DNA of 49,308 bases from a virus. Both the position numbers and the translations under genes were made by a program. The stretch is taken from IMG/VR virus record IMGVR_UViG_3300031753_000010, positions 1 through 49,308 of that record. One strand, 5' to 3'. Shown here piece by piece: positions 30,818 through 38,592 of this stretch; the stretch's first letter is position 1, and the number at the start of each line of letters is the position of its first letter. The notes beneath the pieces were generated by a model. It had not been told where the DNA came from. It searched no databases and saw only the letters and a program-made list of their open reading frames with translations.

Positions 30818-31707
30818 GCTTCGTCAATCGCCTCCTGCGCGCGACGCTCACACTGCCGCAGGGCACGTTTCCGGGCACGAATTCCAACACGCTCGTCCTG
30901 ACCAACATGCGCATGGCTGCACATGTGGAATGTGCGGGTAACTTCACCAACTCGTGTGACCTTCATATTTGGGGCATGCGACAAGTCGATATGAACGCCG
31001 TGACGGTGCTCTGGGGCCAGAACGGTGATCCGCAGACCGTTGTCGCCAACGCGATCCTCGTGCTCGAAGCGAACGATGAAACGGGATGGCTGCAAGTCTT
31101 CGAGGGACAGTTCTACGATGCGCAGCCCGAGTACAAATCACTGCCCGACGTCTCGCTGCTCGTCAGCGCCAAGCAGGGCTATGCGGCGCAGATCCTCATC
31201 GCCGCACCGTCGAGCTTTGCCGGCGCGGTCGATGTCGCAGGGCTTGCGGAGCAGCTCGCCGCGCAGATGGGCTTCGCCTTTGAGAATAACGGCGTCACCG
31301 GCACGCTGCACTCGCCCTACCTGCCCGGGACGCTCATGGATCAATTCCGTGAGCTTGGCAAGGCCGCGGGCTTTGATTACTACTTCGACGCGAAATCGAC
31401 GCTCATCATCTGCCCACGCAATCAGCCGCGGCTCAATCAGGGCTCGACCGTGATCTCGCCGACCTCCGGGCTCGTCGGCTACGTCACGCTCACGCGCAAT
31501 GCCGGCGTGGAATTCGATTGCATTTTCACCCCGGCGATTCTGCTCGGCAGTCCGATCGTCATTCAAGACTCGGACGTACCCGGCACCAATGGGCAATGGT
31601 TCCCGTATCAGATGACGCACGAGCTTGAAAGCGTCAAGCCCGGCGGGCGGTGGTTTAGTCACCTGCAGTGCTTGCGCTTCCCCGCCAGTGCGCAGGGGGG
31701 CACGTAG
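30814..31707 (+). CDS. Baseplate hub protein (297 aa)
   Basis: The protein resembles hub proteins (gp27/gpD-like): CDLHIWGMRQVDMNAVTVLWGQNGD, ILVLEANDETGWLQVFEGQF, LPDVSLLVSAKQGYAAQI, and a GKAAGFDYYFDAKSTLIICPRN part, then a beta-rich C-terminus. The start ATG 30814 overlaps the previous stop; the spike gene follows three bases later. Confidence 0.75.
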   Translation: MSFVNRLLRATLTLPQGTFPGTNSNTLVLTNMRMAAHVECAGNFTNSCDLHIWGMRQVDMNAVTVLWGQNGDPQTVVANAILVLEANDETGWLQVFEGQFYDAQPEYKSLPDVSLLVSAKQGYAAQILIAAPSSFAGAVDVAGLAEQLAAQMGFAFENNGVTGTLHSPYLPGTLMDQFRELGKAAGFDYYFDAKSTLIICPRNQPRLNQGSTVISPTSGLVGYVTLTRNAGVEFDCIFTPAILLGSPIVIQDSDVPGTNGQWFPYQMTHELESVKPGGRWFSHLQCLRFPASAQGGT

Positions 31708-31709
31708 CC

Positions 31710-32384
31710 GTGGCCGATGCAACGCCGCTGCAGAGCCCGTCGGACACGGCTACCGATTATCAGGTGTTGCAGTTCCTCATCCTGCAGCGGCTACTTAAGA
31801 TCCAGACGGCGACGGTGGTGAAAGTGCTCGCAGTCACGCCGGCCGCGCTCGGCGCGCTCGGCCCGCTCGGCACTGTGGATGTGCTGCCGCTCGTCGAGCA
31901 GGTCGACGGCGCCGGCAATGCGATCCCGCACGTCACGCTCTACGGCCGGCCGTATGTGCGGCTGCAGGGCGGAGCGAACGCGATCGTGATCGATCCGCAA
32001 GTCGGCGACCTCGGCCTCATGGTGTTCTGCGCGCGCGACATTTCATCGGTGATCGTCGCCAAGCAATCAGGGCCGCCCGCCTCGGCGCGCGCTTTCAGCT
32101 ATGCCGATGGCATCTATGTCGGCGGCATGCTCAACGGCGTTCCGACGAGTTACCTGCAGTGGCTCAATGACGGGACGCTCAATATCGTCTCACCGGTCGC
32201 TGTGAATATCACGGCGCCCGAGATTAACGTCACCGGACCCGTCAACATCACGGGCACCGTCAACGCTAACGGCGCGATCATCGATCACACGGGCGAAGTG
32301 ACGGATGCGCTCGGAAAAGTGCTCGGCACTCACATCCACTCGGGCGTGCAGACCGGCGGCAGCGACACTGGGCCTCCCGTATGA
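31710..32384 (+). CDS. Baseplate spike / assembly protein V-like (224 aa)
   Basis: GTG at 31710. The N-terminal half has the OB-fold gpV/gp45-like pattern (VLPLVEQVDGAGNAIPHVTLYG, AIVIDPQVGDLGLMVF), and the C-terminal half has a triple-helix-like beta repeat (NITAPEINVTGPVNITGTVNANG) that ends THIHSGVQTGGSDTGPP, a common metal-bound spike tip. This is the cell-puncturing point. Confidence 0.85.
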   Translation: MADATPLQSPSDTATDYQVLQFLILQRLLKIQTATVVKVLAVTPAALGALGPLGTVDVLPLVEQVDGAGNAIPHVTLYGRPYVRLQGGANAIVIDPQVGDLGLMVFCARDISSVIVAKQSGPPASARAFSYADGIYVGGMLNGVPTSYLQWLNDGTLNIVSPVAVNITAPEINVTGPVNITGTVNANGAIIDHTGEVTDALGKVLGTHIHSGVQTGGSDTGPPV

Positions 32385-32770
32385 GCGCGCCCTTCTCAAC
32401 GCTGTATCTCGATCCGCTGCTGTGGGATCTCACTCTCGACGCGGCCGGCAACATTGCGCTTGCGACGCCCGCGTACTCGATCACGCAGGACGTCGCATCG
32501 GCCTGTCGCGTCTTTCTCGGCGAGGTGTACTACGACACGAGCCAAGGCGTGCCGTATCTAGGGGCTAATCCGCCGACGAATGAAGCGGGGGCGCTGCTCG
32601 GCACGACGCCGCCGCTCAATATCCTGCAGGGCTCACTCGCCGCGGCCGCGCTCACCGTCCCGTGGGTCGCAACGGCTTCCTGCGTTATCAGCTCATTCGT
32701 CAATCGCGTTGCGCGCGGTCAAGTGCAGTTTAGTACCGATGACGGGCAGACGCTCAGGGTGGCGATCTAA
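32381..32770 (+). CDS. gp25-like baseplate wedge protein (129 aa)
   Basis: Fits gp25-like wedge proteins: LTLDAAGNIALATPAYSITQDVASACRVF, then GEVYYDTSQGVPYLG, and a VNRVARGQVQFSTDDGQTLR C-terminal part. It clamps the sheath to the baseplate. The ATG overlaps the previous stop (ATGA). Confidence 0.85.
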   Translation: MSAPFSTLYLDPLLWDLTLDAAGNIALATPAYSITQDVASACRVFLGEVYYDTSQGVPYLGANPPTNEAGALLGTTPPLNILQGSLAAAALTVPWVATASCVISSFVNRVARGQVQFSTDDGQTLRVAI

Positions 32771-32771
32771 C

Positions 32772-34229
32772 ATGACTACCAACGTCCCGCAAATCCAATG
32801 GACCGCCACCGGCATCGTGGTGCCCTCAGAGGCGGCGGTGCTCGCCGGTGTGCAAGAGGACTTTAACGCCGCTTTCGGCGGCAACTTAAACCCGGCGCTT
32901 AACACGCCGCAGGGCCAGCTCTGCACATCGCTCGCCGCGGTGATCTCCAACTGCTATGCGCTCTTTACGCAGCTCGTGAACGGCGTCGACCCGGATCTCA
33001 ACAGCGGATTTATGCAGGACGTGATCGGGCGCATCTATTTCCTCAACCGCATGGGCGGTACGCCCACCGTCGTGAGCTGCACCTGCGTAGGACTTGCGGG
33101 AGCGAGCATCCCGACGGGAGACCCCACGCACCCGCAGGCGCAGGACACGGCCGGCAATCTCTATTACTGCGTGCAGGGCGCGGTGATTCCCGTCGGCGGC
33201 TCGATCACGCTCTCATTCGCCAACGTCGTCGACGGCCCCGTCCCGTGCCCGGCCAGCACGCTCACGCAAATCTATCAGGCGGTGCCGGGATGGGATTCGA
33301 TCAGCAACCCCGGCGATGGCGTCGCCGGCACCAACATCGAGACGGCTGAAGCGTTCGAATTCCGCCGCGAGAATTCGGTTGCAGCCAACGCGCACGGCAG
33401 CGCAGACGCTATCTATGGGGCGGTGATCGATCTCACGGGTGTCACCGATGCCTATGTGTATGAGAACGTGACCGATGATCCGATCCTGGTCGGCTCGACT
33501 CTCTACACGCTTCTGCCGCACTCGGTCTACGTCGGCGTGATCGGCGGCGTCCCGCAGGACATCGCGAATGCGATTTGGACGAAGAAAGACCTCGGCTGCA
33601 ACATGAACGGCAACACCACCGAGACGGTGGTGGATACGAATTACTCCTTCCCGCAGCCGAGCTATACGATCACCTTCAACAACTGCGCCGAGAATCCAGT
33701 CTCTTTCAGCCTCACCGTCAACATCGTCAATAGCTCCGCGCTGCCGAGCACGATCGTCGCTGACGTCACGGCGGCGTGCTTCGCTCAGTTCAACGGCACG
33801 AACAACAGCGGGCAGCGCGTGCGCATCGGCTCGCTCTTTCTCGCAGCGCAATTCTACGGGCCGGTGGCGAACTGCGAGGGGCCGTCGATCCCGGTGCAGG
33901 TGCTCTCGATCTATATCGGCTCGGCCTTCTCCGGCCACGGCACGCTGGTGAGCGGTACGCACGTGCTGACAGTCACCGGCTATACCTCCGGTGCGCTCAC
34001 TCCCGGCACCGAGCTGACCGATGCGACGAGTCAGATCCCGGCCGGCACGATCGTCGTCGAGCAGTTGACGGGCACGCCCGGTCAGGTCGGCACGTATCTC
34101 ATGAGCAAGGCGGCGCTCTCCACCGTCAGCTCGCCAGAGGTAATTACGGGCACGGCGACGGGCACCGCCGCCCAGGTCGGCATCGATCAGGCGCCCGTAT
34201 TGCACGCCGTCACGGTGAATCTGATCTAA
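32772..34229 (+). CDS. Baseplate J-like protein with an extra beta domain (485 aa)
   Basis: The body fits baseplate J/gp47-like proteins: MTTNVPQIQWTATGIVVPSEAAVL, a LNPALNTPQGQL segment, GWDSISNPGDGVAGTNIETAEAFEFRREN, DAYVYENVTDDP and LLPHSVYVGVIGG. Around residues 400-460 a Gly/Thr-rich domain (GYTSGALTPGTELTDATSQ... LTGTPGQVGTYLM) is inserted, of the kind seen in the cement and sheath proteins, before the C-terminal DQAPVLHAVTVNL strand. Confidence 0.85.
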   Translation: MTTNVPQIQWTATGIVVPSEAAVLAGVQEDFNAAFGGNLNPALNTPQGQLCTSLAAVISNCYALFTQLVNGVDPDLNSGFMQDVIGRIYFLNRMGGTPTVVSCTCVGLAGASIPTGDPTHPQAQDTAGNLYYCVQGAVIPVGGSITLSFANVVDGPVPCPASTLTQIYQAVPGWDSISNPGDGVAGTNIETAEAFEFRRENSVAANAHGSADAIYGAVIDLTGVTDAYVYENVTDDPILVGSTLYTLLPHSVYVGVIGGVPQDIANAIWTKKDLGCNMNGNTTETVVDTNYSFPQPSYTITFNNCAENPVSFSLTVNIVNSSALPSTIVADVTAACFAQFNGTNNSGQRVRIGSLFLAAQFYGPVANCEGPSIPVQVLSIYIGSAFSGHGTLVSGTHVLTVTGYTSGALTPGTELTDATSQIPAGTIVVEQLTGTPGQVGTYLMSKAALSTVSSPEVITGTATGTAAQVGIDQAPVLHAVTVNLI

Positions 34230-34238
34230 CACGCCGCC

Positions 34239-36524
34239 ATGCCGACTTGGACTTATCAGGCTCAACTCGGCACCGCCTTCGGCGGCGGCTACGACGTAAA
34301 GAGCGCGGGCGGCACAACACTTGCTGCGCACTTCGGCATCGTCTATCGAAGCACCGACGGCGGCGTGACGTGGGTAACGGGCTCAAGTTTCGGCGGCATC
34401 GCTGACAACTTCGCGATCCTCGGCGGCGGCAAGTGGGCGATTACTAATAACGATGGCGTCAGCTTTATCGATGTTTCGACCGATGACGGCATCACATGGG
34501 TTAGCAGGGGCGCCGGAGTCGGCTATGCGATAGGGCCGTGTGCCGGGGACGGTGCCGGCCGCGGCATTTTTGTGAGCGCCACCGTTGGAGCGAACGGCGC
34601 GTGGACGACCGATGGCGGCACGACGTTCACCACTTCGACGTCATGGCCGTTCGCCCAACCGCTCTTTTCTGGCTGCCTGTTGTGGGATGGCTCGCACTTC
34701 ATCGCGGTTGTCAAAGCGAACGCCAACAGTGCGAACGGCGATATCTACACCGCGCCGAGCGGCTTCTCACAAGGCGCCGGCCCCGTGTGGACGCATGTCG
34801 GCAGCTTCACGAATTACTTGTGCTTTCAGGGCACCGCTGCCTCGTCCGCCGCGCTGAGCTACGACCCGAGTGTTGGGTATGTTGCGATGAGCAACAGTAA
34901 CCCGAGCCTCGGTAGTGGCGACCCTGGAATCATGTTTGCGTCGACTGTGGCGGGGCTGCTCACCGCTACAGCCGTCATACCTCCGCCGTGGGTCGGTGCA
35001 GGTATGCTTGGCAGTGCGACAGCGCGCGCCGTTCTCGCGACTGTCAACAACACCGTTATCGCCGCGCTGAATAGCCCCACGCCGCCGACGGGGGTCGACA
35101 CCGAAGACGGCGGCGTGACGTGGACGACGGATGACTTTTCTTTCCCGAGCGGTGGCTTTCATTATGCGACAGCGATCTGCTATGACTCGGTAAGCGGTCA
35201 GGCGATTGCGCTCAGCGCGACCGGCGCGATCAGCACGCTCTTTATCGCAGCGGTCGTGCCGAATGTTGTCGGCGACACGCTCACGGTCGGCGAAGCGGCG
35301 ATCGTCGCTGCCGGGCTCACCGTCGGCACGGTCTCGAGCACGCCGAGCGGGACGATCCCCGCCGGCATCATTATCAGCACCTCGCCGGTCGCCGGCACCG
35401 TTCTCTCGCCCGGCGCAGCGGTCAACATTCTGCAGTCCTCCGGGCCGCAGGTGCCGAACTGCATCGGCGACACCCAGGCCGGCGCGCTCGCCGCAATCAC
35501 AGCCGCCGGCCTCTCGCTCGGCCCGATCACCTATGAGTACAGCGGCACGGTGGCGGTCGGCATCGTCTTCGGTCAAGAGCCCGTCGCCGGCTCAAGCGCC
35601 GCGATCGGCTCGCCCGTAAGCCTCGATATCTCACTCGGCCCTAACACCGTTGCCGTGCCGAACGTCGTAGGACTTACCGAGGGTGCAGCGAGCGGCGTGC
35701 TGTTAGCCGCCGGCTTCATCGTCGGCACGATCACCGCGGTCACGGACTCCACGCAGCCTGTCGGCTTCGTTGCCACTCAGAGCCCGGTCGGCGGCTCGCT
35801 CGCCTTGCGCGGCTCTGCCGTTGATCTCGGCGTGTCGTTCGTCGTGCCGGAATTTGATGTCGATGCGACCGTGATCTCGCAGTACGCGAACAGCCCAACA
35901 CTCATCACGCTGGTCGAGAACTTCGCCGCGTACTTCGACCCGGCTGTGAACATTCAGCAGTTTTACCTCACGGTGTGGAATATCGACACGGCGAGCGGCT
36001 TCGGCCTCGACATATGGGGGCTGATCCTCGGCGTGAGTCGCATCATCCCAATCTCCGGCGGCTCGGGCGCCTTCGGCTTCGACAACGACGATGTGCCGCC
36101 CGACTGGGAGAATTTCGGCAACGAAAACAACTCCACCGTCGGCGGCCCGTTCTATACCGGCGCGCTCTCGACCGGTTCCTACCGGCTCGATGACGGCCCG
36201 TATCGCGTGCTGCTCTTGACAAAGGCGCTTGCGAATATCTGCGCGACGACGGCGCAGGCGCTCAACGCGCTGATTCAGAATCTCTTCCCCGGCCGCGGCC
36301 GCTGCTACACGCAGGATCTCGGCGGGATGGCGATGAGCTACGTGTTCAACTTCTCGCTCTCGACGATCGAGTACGCGATCCTCGCCTACAGCGGCGTGAT
36401 CGCTCACCCGGCGGGCGTGAAGGTCAACATTAGCGTGGTGCCGGCCGGCGCGTTCTTCGGCTTCGAGGAGGCCGGCAGCAGCGCGCGGCCATTCGACTTC
36501 GGCGTGTTCTACAACGGCGGGTAA
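34239..36524 (+). CDS. Baseplate protein: Asp-box propeller + three PASTA repeats + DUF2612 (761 aa)
   Basis: Residues 1-330 carry Asp-box patterns of a sialidase-like beta-propeller (YRSTDGGVTWV, STDDGITWV, WTTDGGTTF, EDGGVTWTTD). From about 339 to 535 there are three PASTA repeats (VPNVVGDTLTVGEAAIVAAG; VPNCIGDTQAGALAAITAAG; VPNVVGLTEGAASGVLLAAG). From 536 to the end the sequence fits DUF2612 baseplate proteins (YANSPTLITLVENFAAYFDP, VWNIDTASGFGLDIWGLILG, FFGFEEAGSSARPFDFGVFY). DUF2612 alone is normally a small protein, so the N-terminal two-thirds is an addition. PASTA repeats bind peptidoglycan stem or muropeptides in kinases and penicillin-binding proteins; here they may bind the cell wall during penetration. 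Confidence 0.8.
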   Translation: MPTWTYQAQLGTAFGGGYDVKSAGGTTLAAHFGIVYRSTDGGVTWVTGSSFGGIADNFAILGGGKWAITNNDGVSFIDVSTDDGITWVSRGAGVGYAIGPCAGDGAGRGIFVSATVGANGAWTTDGGTTFTTSTSWPFAQPLFSGCLLWDGSHFIAVVKANANSANGDIYTAPSGFSQGAGPVWTHVGSFTNYLCFQGTAASSAALSYDPSVGYVAMSNSNPSLGSGDPGIMFASTVAGLLTATAVIPPPWVGAGMLGSATARAVLATVNNTVIAALNSPTPPTGVDTEDGGVTWTTDDFSFPSGGFHYATAICYDSVSGQAIALSATGAISTLFIAAVVPNVVGDTLTVGEAAIVAAGLTVGTVSSTPSGTIPAGIIISTSPVAGTVLSPGAAVNILQSSGPQVPNCIGDTQAGALAAITAAGLSLGPITYEYSGTVAVGIVFGQEPVAGSSAAIGSPVSLDISLGPNTVAVPNVVGLTEGAASGVLLAAGFIVGTITAVTDSTQPVGFVATQSPVGGSLALRGSAVDLGVSFVVPEFDVDATVISQYANSPTLITLVENFAAYFDPAVNIQQFYLTVWNIDTASGFGLDIWGLILGVSRIIPISGGSGAFGFDNDDVPPDWENFGNENNSTVGGPFYTGALSTGSYRLDDGPYRVLLLTKALANICATTAQALNALIQNLFPGRGRCYTQDLGGMAMSYVFNFSLSTIEYAILAYSGVIAHPAGVKVNISVVPAGAFFGFEEAGSSARPFDFGVFYNGG

Positions 36525-36530
36525 AAGGCT

Positions 36531-37817
36531 ATGGGCGTACCAACACCGACATTCATTCCCGAGCCGTTTGCGGATCTCGCAGCCTCGGATCTCGTCAACT
36601 TCCCGATCCCGGATTTGCCGCCGGGCTCGCCGGCGAATGCCGCGAGCTGGTCGCAGGGCTTCCCCTCGATCACGATGCAGCCGGAAGTATCGGGCGGCCT
36701 GCCGCCGCTCGGGCAGGACTTCAACGGCATCCTGCAAACCATCACGCAGGCGATCTGCGCGCTGCAGGCCGGGCAGCCGTACGAATTCAATTCCTCATAC
36801 TCGACCGCGATCGGCGGCTACGATAAGGGCGCGCTGCTCGGCATGGGCGACGGCACGGGGCTGTGGGTCAACGCGCTGACGGGCAATGAAACCAACCCCG
36901 ATGATGACGCGCACGCGGTGAACTGGGTGCCCGGCATCTCGATCGGCATCGCCGCCGTTGCGAGCCTGACGGGCGGCACCGTCACCGCTCCGCCGAGCGT
37001 CTATCGCCGCTACATCATCACGCTCGCCGGCACGCTCAGCTCGAATTTAAACTATGTGCTGCCAGCGAACGCCTCGCAGCAATGGCTGATCGTCAACAAC
37101 ACCACCGGCGCCTATACGACGACGGTGAAGACGCCGAGCGGCACCGGCGTCGCCATCCCGCAGGGCGGCCCGTCATCGCCGATCGGCGTGTGGTGCGACG
37201 GCTCGAATCTCAACCCGACGGTGGCGCCGCTCTCCGTGCCGATCGCGCAGGCGGCGACGCCGCTCACGCTCGCACAGCGCAACTCTGCCGGCGCGCTCTT
37301 TGCGACCTATTTCAATCAGTCGAGCTCGCCGACTGAGAATCCCGCGATCGGATCAGTCGCCGTCCAAAACACGGCGAATGACGGCTACTACCGCTTCGCT
37401 TCGCTCACGTTTTTCAAACAGACGATCTTCGCCTCACCCGCGCTCACCGGAACGCCAACGGCACCGACCGCCAGCGTCGGCGATGCGTCGACGAAGCTCG
37501 CGACTACGGCGTTCGTCAACCCCGGCGCGTCGCTCATTCAGAACGGATATCAGAAGTTCCCGAGCGGGCTCATCATCCAATGGGGTTACACGCAAGCGAA
37601 CGGTACGACGCCGCAGTTGGTGCATGTCACCTTCCCGATCGCTTTTCCGCACGCAGCGTTCATCGGCCTCGCGGTGACGAAGCGCTCGACCTCGGGTGCG
37701 GCCGGCACTGGGCAGGTAAGCAGCCTGACGACCTCCGGCATGAATGTGGTGTACGACTCACTCGACGGCTTGAACAACGTGACGAATGGCGGCTACTGGA
37801 TCGCCATCGGCAACTGA
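36531..37817 (+). CDS. Tail fibre protein with gp53-like C-terminal domain (428 aa)
   Basis: N-terminal ~120 residues carry a baseplate-attachment block (FPSITMQPEVSGGLPPLGQDFNGI, AGQPYEFNSSYSTAIGGYDKG, WVNALTGNETNPDDD), shared with the next gene. The middle is beta-rich (VSVYRR... not listed in full), and the C-terminus (NGYQKFPSGLIIQWGYTQ, VTFPIAFPHAAF, then GGYWIAIGN) fits the gp53-like fibre tip domain, which is likely to bind the receptor. Starts at ATG 36531, six bases after the DUF2612 gene. Confidence 0.8.
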   Translation: MGVPTPTFIPEPFADLAASDLVNFPIPDLPPGSPANAASWSQGFPSITMQPEVSGGLPPLGQDFNGILQTITQAICALQAGQPYEFNSSYSTAIGGYDKGALLGMGDGTGLWVNALTGNETNPDDDAHAVNWVPGISIGIAAVASLTGGTVTAPPSVYRRYIITLAGTLSSNLNYVLPANASQQWLIVNNTTGAYTTTVKTPSGTGVAIPQGGPSSPIGVWCDGSNLNPTVAPLSVPIAQAATPLTLAQRNSAGALFATYFNQSSSPTENPAIGSVAVQNTANDGYYRFASLTFFKQTIFASPALTGTPTAPTASVGDASTKLATTAFVNPGASLIQNGYQKFPSGLIIQWGYTQANGTTPQLVHVTFPIAFPHAAFIGLAVTKRSTSGAAGTGQVSSLTTSGMNVVYDSLDGLNNVTNGGYWIAIGN

Positions 37818-37833
37818 GAGAGGCGCAACGATT

Positions 37834-38592
37834 ATGAGTGGTCAACCGACTCCGCCCCGACTGCCCGAAGCGTTCGCGATCGACGCGCCGGACTCCTCGC
37901 CCGCCTCACCGATTGCGGGCGGGCGAACCAACCCGTTCCCGACCGCCTCACAGATCGGCATCACCAACGGCGCGGCCTCACTTCACGATGGCTTCCCGCC
38001 GCTCACGATGACGAGCGAGCTGGCGGGCGGCATCCCGCCGTTCGGCGTCGATGCGAACGGCATCCTGTACCTGCTCTCGGCGCACGTCGCTGCAATCGCT
38101 GCGGGGCAGCCATACCTCTTCGATGCGACGCTCGCAGCGGACATGGGCGGCTATAAGATCGGCGCGGTGCTCGTGCAGGAGGCCGATCCGAACGCGTTCT
38201 GGATCAACACGCTCGACGGCAATACGTCCGACCCTGACACCGCATCCCCGCTCGGCTCTAACAACTGGTACAGCACGAAGCCGCTGCAGAAGTCGGTCAC
38301 CGCTGGCGGCAATAACATCGCGCTGCCGGGCGCGAGCGATTACGTGTGGGACGTTGACGCCACCTCGGGAGCGATCACGATCACCGGCTTTGTCTCACAG
38401 CGCGACGGGCAGCGGTTGACGATCCGCAAGATCGATTCGAGCGGCAACGCTGTCACGCTCTCATCGCTCAGCGGCTCATCATCCGCTGCCAATCAGTTGC
38501 AGATCGTCAGCCCGAGCATCGCGCTTCCGTTGCAATATATGGCGGTGACGATCCTCTACAACTCGACTGTCGGGAAATGGATACAAGTATGA
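37834..38592 (+). CDS. Second tail fibre-like protein, paralogue at the N-terminus (252 aa)
   Basis: Start ATG 37834. Its N-terminal block repeats that of the previous fibre: FPPLTMTSELAGGIPPFGVDANGILY, AGQPYLFDATLAADMGGYKIG, FWINTLDGNTSDPDT. The remainder (KSVTAGGNNIALPGASDYVWDVD, then TGFVSQRDGQRLTIRKID) is a different beta-rich end without the gp53-like tip. So the phage has two fibres with the same attachment part and different ends. Confidence 0.75.
   Translation: MSGQPTPPRLPEAFAIDAPDSSPASPIAGGRTNPFPTASQIGITNGAASLHDGFPPLTMTSELAGGIPPFGVDANGILYLLSAHVAAIAAGQPYLFDATLAADMGGYKIGAVLVQEADPNAFWINTLDGNTSDPDTASPLGSNNWYSTKPLQKSVTAGGNNIALPGASDYVWDVDATSGAITITGFVSQRDGQRLTIRKIDSSGNAVTLSSLSGSSSAANQLQIVSPSIALPLQYMAVTILYNSTVGKWIQV

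Noticed and set aside
33213-34331. Long antisense reading frame of 372 codons opposite the baseplate J gene
   Set aside because: It lies fully opposite a recognisable gene, has a basic Arg/His/Asp-rich composition typical of GC-rich reverse frames, and no ribosome site or domain was seen.
35703-36737. Antisense frame of 344 codons opposite the PASTA/DUF2612 and fibre genes
   Set aside because: Same reverse-frame composition; the plus strand carries recognised domains throughout.
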